NCBI RefSeq assembly: GCF_014636315.1
Contig: NZ_BMED01000007.1
Span: forward strand, 124,001-188,000
Source of the DNA: Parundibacterium terreum
GTDB lineage: Bacteria > Pseudomonadota > Gammaproteobacteria > Burkholderiales > Burkholderiaceae_D
DNA: 64,000 nucleotides
Direction: 5' to 3'
The notes below the pieces were generated by a model. That model searched no databases, was not told where the DNA came from, and was given only the letters and a program-made list of their open reading frames with translations. Made by a program: the position numbers and the translations under genes. Below, piece by piece: positions 62,874-64,000 of the stretch. The stretch's first letter is position 1. Each line of letters begins with the position of its first letter.

Positions 62874-64000
62874 TTAATGGCCTTCCGCTGCGCGTAGTTT
62901 GAAACGCTGTATTTTGCCGGTGGCTGTCTTGGGCAGTAATTGCACGAAAGAAATGTCGCGCGGATATTTATGCGGCGCCAGGCGTGACTTGACGAACTTT
63001 TTCAAATCGTCCTCCAGTTCGCCGCAGGCGGATTCCGGATGCCGCAGCACCACAAAAGCCTTGGTCTTGGTCAGTCCATCCGCATCCGGCACGCCGATGA
63101 CCGCGCACTCCAGCACTGAGTCATGGCCCATCAATGCGGATTCGACTTCTATCGGCGACACATACTGGCCGCTGACTTTCAGCATGTCGTCGCTGCGGCC
63201 TGCATAGGTATAGTAACCGTCTGCATCAATCGAATACTTGTCACCGCTCTTGACCCAGTCGCCGACGAAGGTGGAGCGGCTTTTTTCGCGGTTGGCCCAG
63301 TACAGCAATGCTGCGCTGGGGCCGCGTATGTACAGGTCGCCGATTTCGCCGTTCGGCACGGCGTGACCGTTGTCGTCGCGCAATTCCAGCTGGTAGCCGG
63401 GTACCGGCCTGCCGGTAGAGCCGTAATGCACGTCGCCCTCCCGGTTGGACAGGAAGATATGCAGCATTTCGGTGGAGCCCAGGCCATCCAGGATGTGGCA
63501 ATCAAAATGATGATGGAATCTTTCTCCGACTTCCCTGGACAGGGCTTCCCCCGCAGAGGCGCAGATGCGCAGCGCGACTTGTTCTTTGGCCGGTAGCTCG
63601 TCCGAGGCCAGCATCGCTACATACAAGGTGGGCACGCCGCAAAACACGGTGGGCCGGTGTTCCGTCAGGCGCTTGAATACCGCAGGCGGGGTAGGACGTT
63701 CCGGCATCAGTACCGTAGTGGCTCCCACGCTGAGCGGAAAGGTCAGAGCATTTCCCAGGCCATAGGCAAAGAACAGTTTTGCCGCAGAAAATACCAGATC
63801 GGATTCGCGCACTCCCAATACGGGTTTTCCATACAGCTCTGCGGTCCAGAACAGGTTGGCATGTGAATGCACGGTACCCTTGGGCCGGCCGGTGGAGCCG
63901 GAGGAGTATAGCCAGAAGGCGAAGTCGTCGGCTCGTGTCCTGGCAAAATCAGCCTCTGCCAGCGGCGCGGTGTCCAGCACGCTGGCAAAACTCAGCGCTC
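62874..64000 (-). CDS. bclA: Benzoate-CoA ligase family protein (N-terminal part cut by window edge)
   Basis: The frame is open to the right edge; 375 full codons are visible and about 140-150 N-terminal residues are missing relative to the family. AMP-binding motif LYSSGSTGRPKGTVH is followed by KLFFAYGLGNALTFPL, typical of benzoate-CoA ligases, then LDGLGSTEMLHIFLSN, GDLYIRGPS, KSGDKYSIDADGYYTYAGRSDDMLKVSGQYVSP and the C-terminal catalytic Lys in PKTATGKIQRF. It activates benzoate or a close analogue for the box pathway. It heads the visible run ligase-hydrolase-livKHMGF. Confidence 0.93.
   Translation of the reverse strand, partial: ALSFASVLDTAPLAEADFARTRADDFAFWLYSSGSTGRPKGTVHSHANLFWTAELYGKPVLGVRESDLVFSAAKLFFAYGLGNALTFPLSVGATTVLMPERPTPPAVFKRLTEHRPTVFCGVPTLYVAMLASDELPAKEQVALRICASAGEALSREVGERFHHHFDCHILDGLGSTEMLHIFLSNREGDVHYGSTGRPVPGYQLELRDDNGHAVPNGEIGDLYIRGPSAALLYWANREKSRSTFVGDWVKSGDKYSIDADGYYTYAGRSDDMLKVSGQYVSPIEVESALMGHDSVLECAVIGVPDADGLTKTKAFVVLRHPESACGELEDDLKKFVKSRLAPHKYPRDISFVQLLPKTATGKIQRFKLRAAEGH

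Overview
This window looks like a chromosomal segment of a betaproteobacterium of the order Burkholderiales, most likely family Oxalobacteraceae (Herminiimonas/Janthinobacterium-like). The evidence is gene content and style: a DUF4148 protein, a BoxR-type regulator fused to a shikimate-kinase-like domain, a sulfate/sulfonate supergroup controlled by a CysB-type LysR protein, moderately high GC, and frequent ATA isoleucine codons. That placement is inference; no rRNA or tRNA gene is present. No CRISPR array, intact insertion sequence or prophage was seen.

Layout. (1) 1-3975, minus strand: a Fur-box-headed operon encoding a PepSY membrane protein, a secreted DUF2271 protein carrying a flavinylation motif, a DUF4198 protein, an ApbE flavin transferase and a flavodoxin-type reductase cut by the window edge. 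It reads as an iron-responsive extracytoplasmic flavin electron-transfer system. (2) 4481-9661: a secreted alpha/beta hydrolase with an Asp nucleophile, then a CHASE3 histidine kinase followed by a REC-PAS-PAS-GGDEF-EAL protein. (3) 9971-22238, minus strand: sulfur acquisition, comprising sbp, ssuE, two ssuA copies, ssuD, ssuC, ssuB, a molbindin, a catalytically degenerate EAL protein, cysT, cysW, cysA and a cysB/cbl-type regulator. (4) 22522-26254: homogentisate catabolism (hmgA, fahA) with a divergent LysR gene. (5) 26344-28887: a secreted HSL-type esterase, a DUF4148 protein and a spore-coat-U protein. Related palindromes lie upstream of the first two.

(6) 29295-34332: a second Fur-box locus, with a TonB siderophore receptor divergent from an 880-residue PepSY-flavodoxin-FNR fusion. 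(7) 34583-44129: mixed single genes: lldD, a class II histone-deacetylase-like protein, a tandem PAS-GGDEF protein, an Ala/Pro-rich secreted protein, PhoD, a DHA2 transporter, a DUF72 protein and a YiaA-like protein. (8) 44213-48841: a LysR gene, CaiB-type CoA-transferase, HMG-CoA-lyase-like enzyme and MFS permease, which together look like a small dicarboxylate or hydroxymethylglutarate catabolic unit. (9) 48874-50208: a GH19 lysozyme/chitinase and a small secreted unknown. (10) 50352-64000: an aromatic-acid CoA-thioester island with a binding protein, feruloyl-CoA-synthase-like ligase, BoxR-type regulator, hydroxyacyl-CoA dehydrogenase, crotonase and Cache protein. Opposite these runs a benzoate-CoA ligase (cut by the edge), an alpha/beta hydrolase and a livKHMGF-type transporter.

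Most noteworthy beyond ordinary genes: the DUF2271/ApbE/PepSY flavin operon; a 205-bp palindrome-rich MITE-like element just upstream of boxR; a (GAGCT)6 repeat at the predicted transcription start of the aromatic binding-protein gene; three TTGAG-box repeats at exactly 11-bp spacing between hmgA and its LysR gene; and a family of ATAG-N4-CTAT palindromes around the esterase gene.
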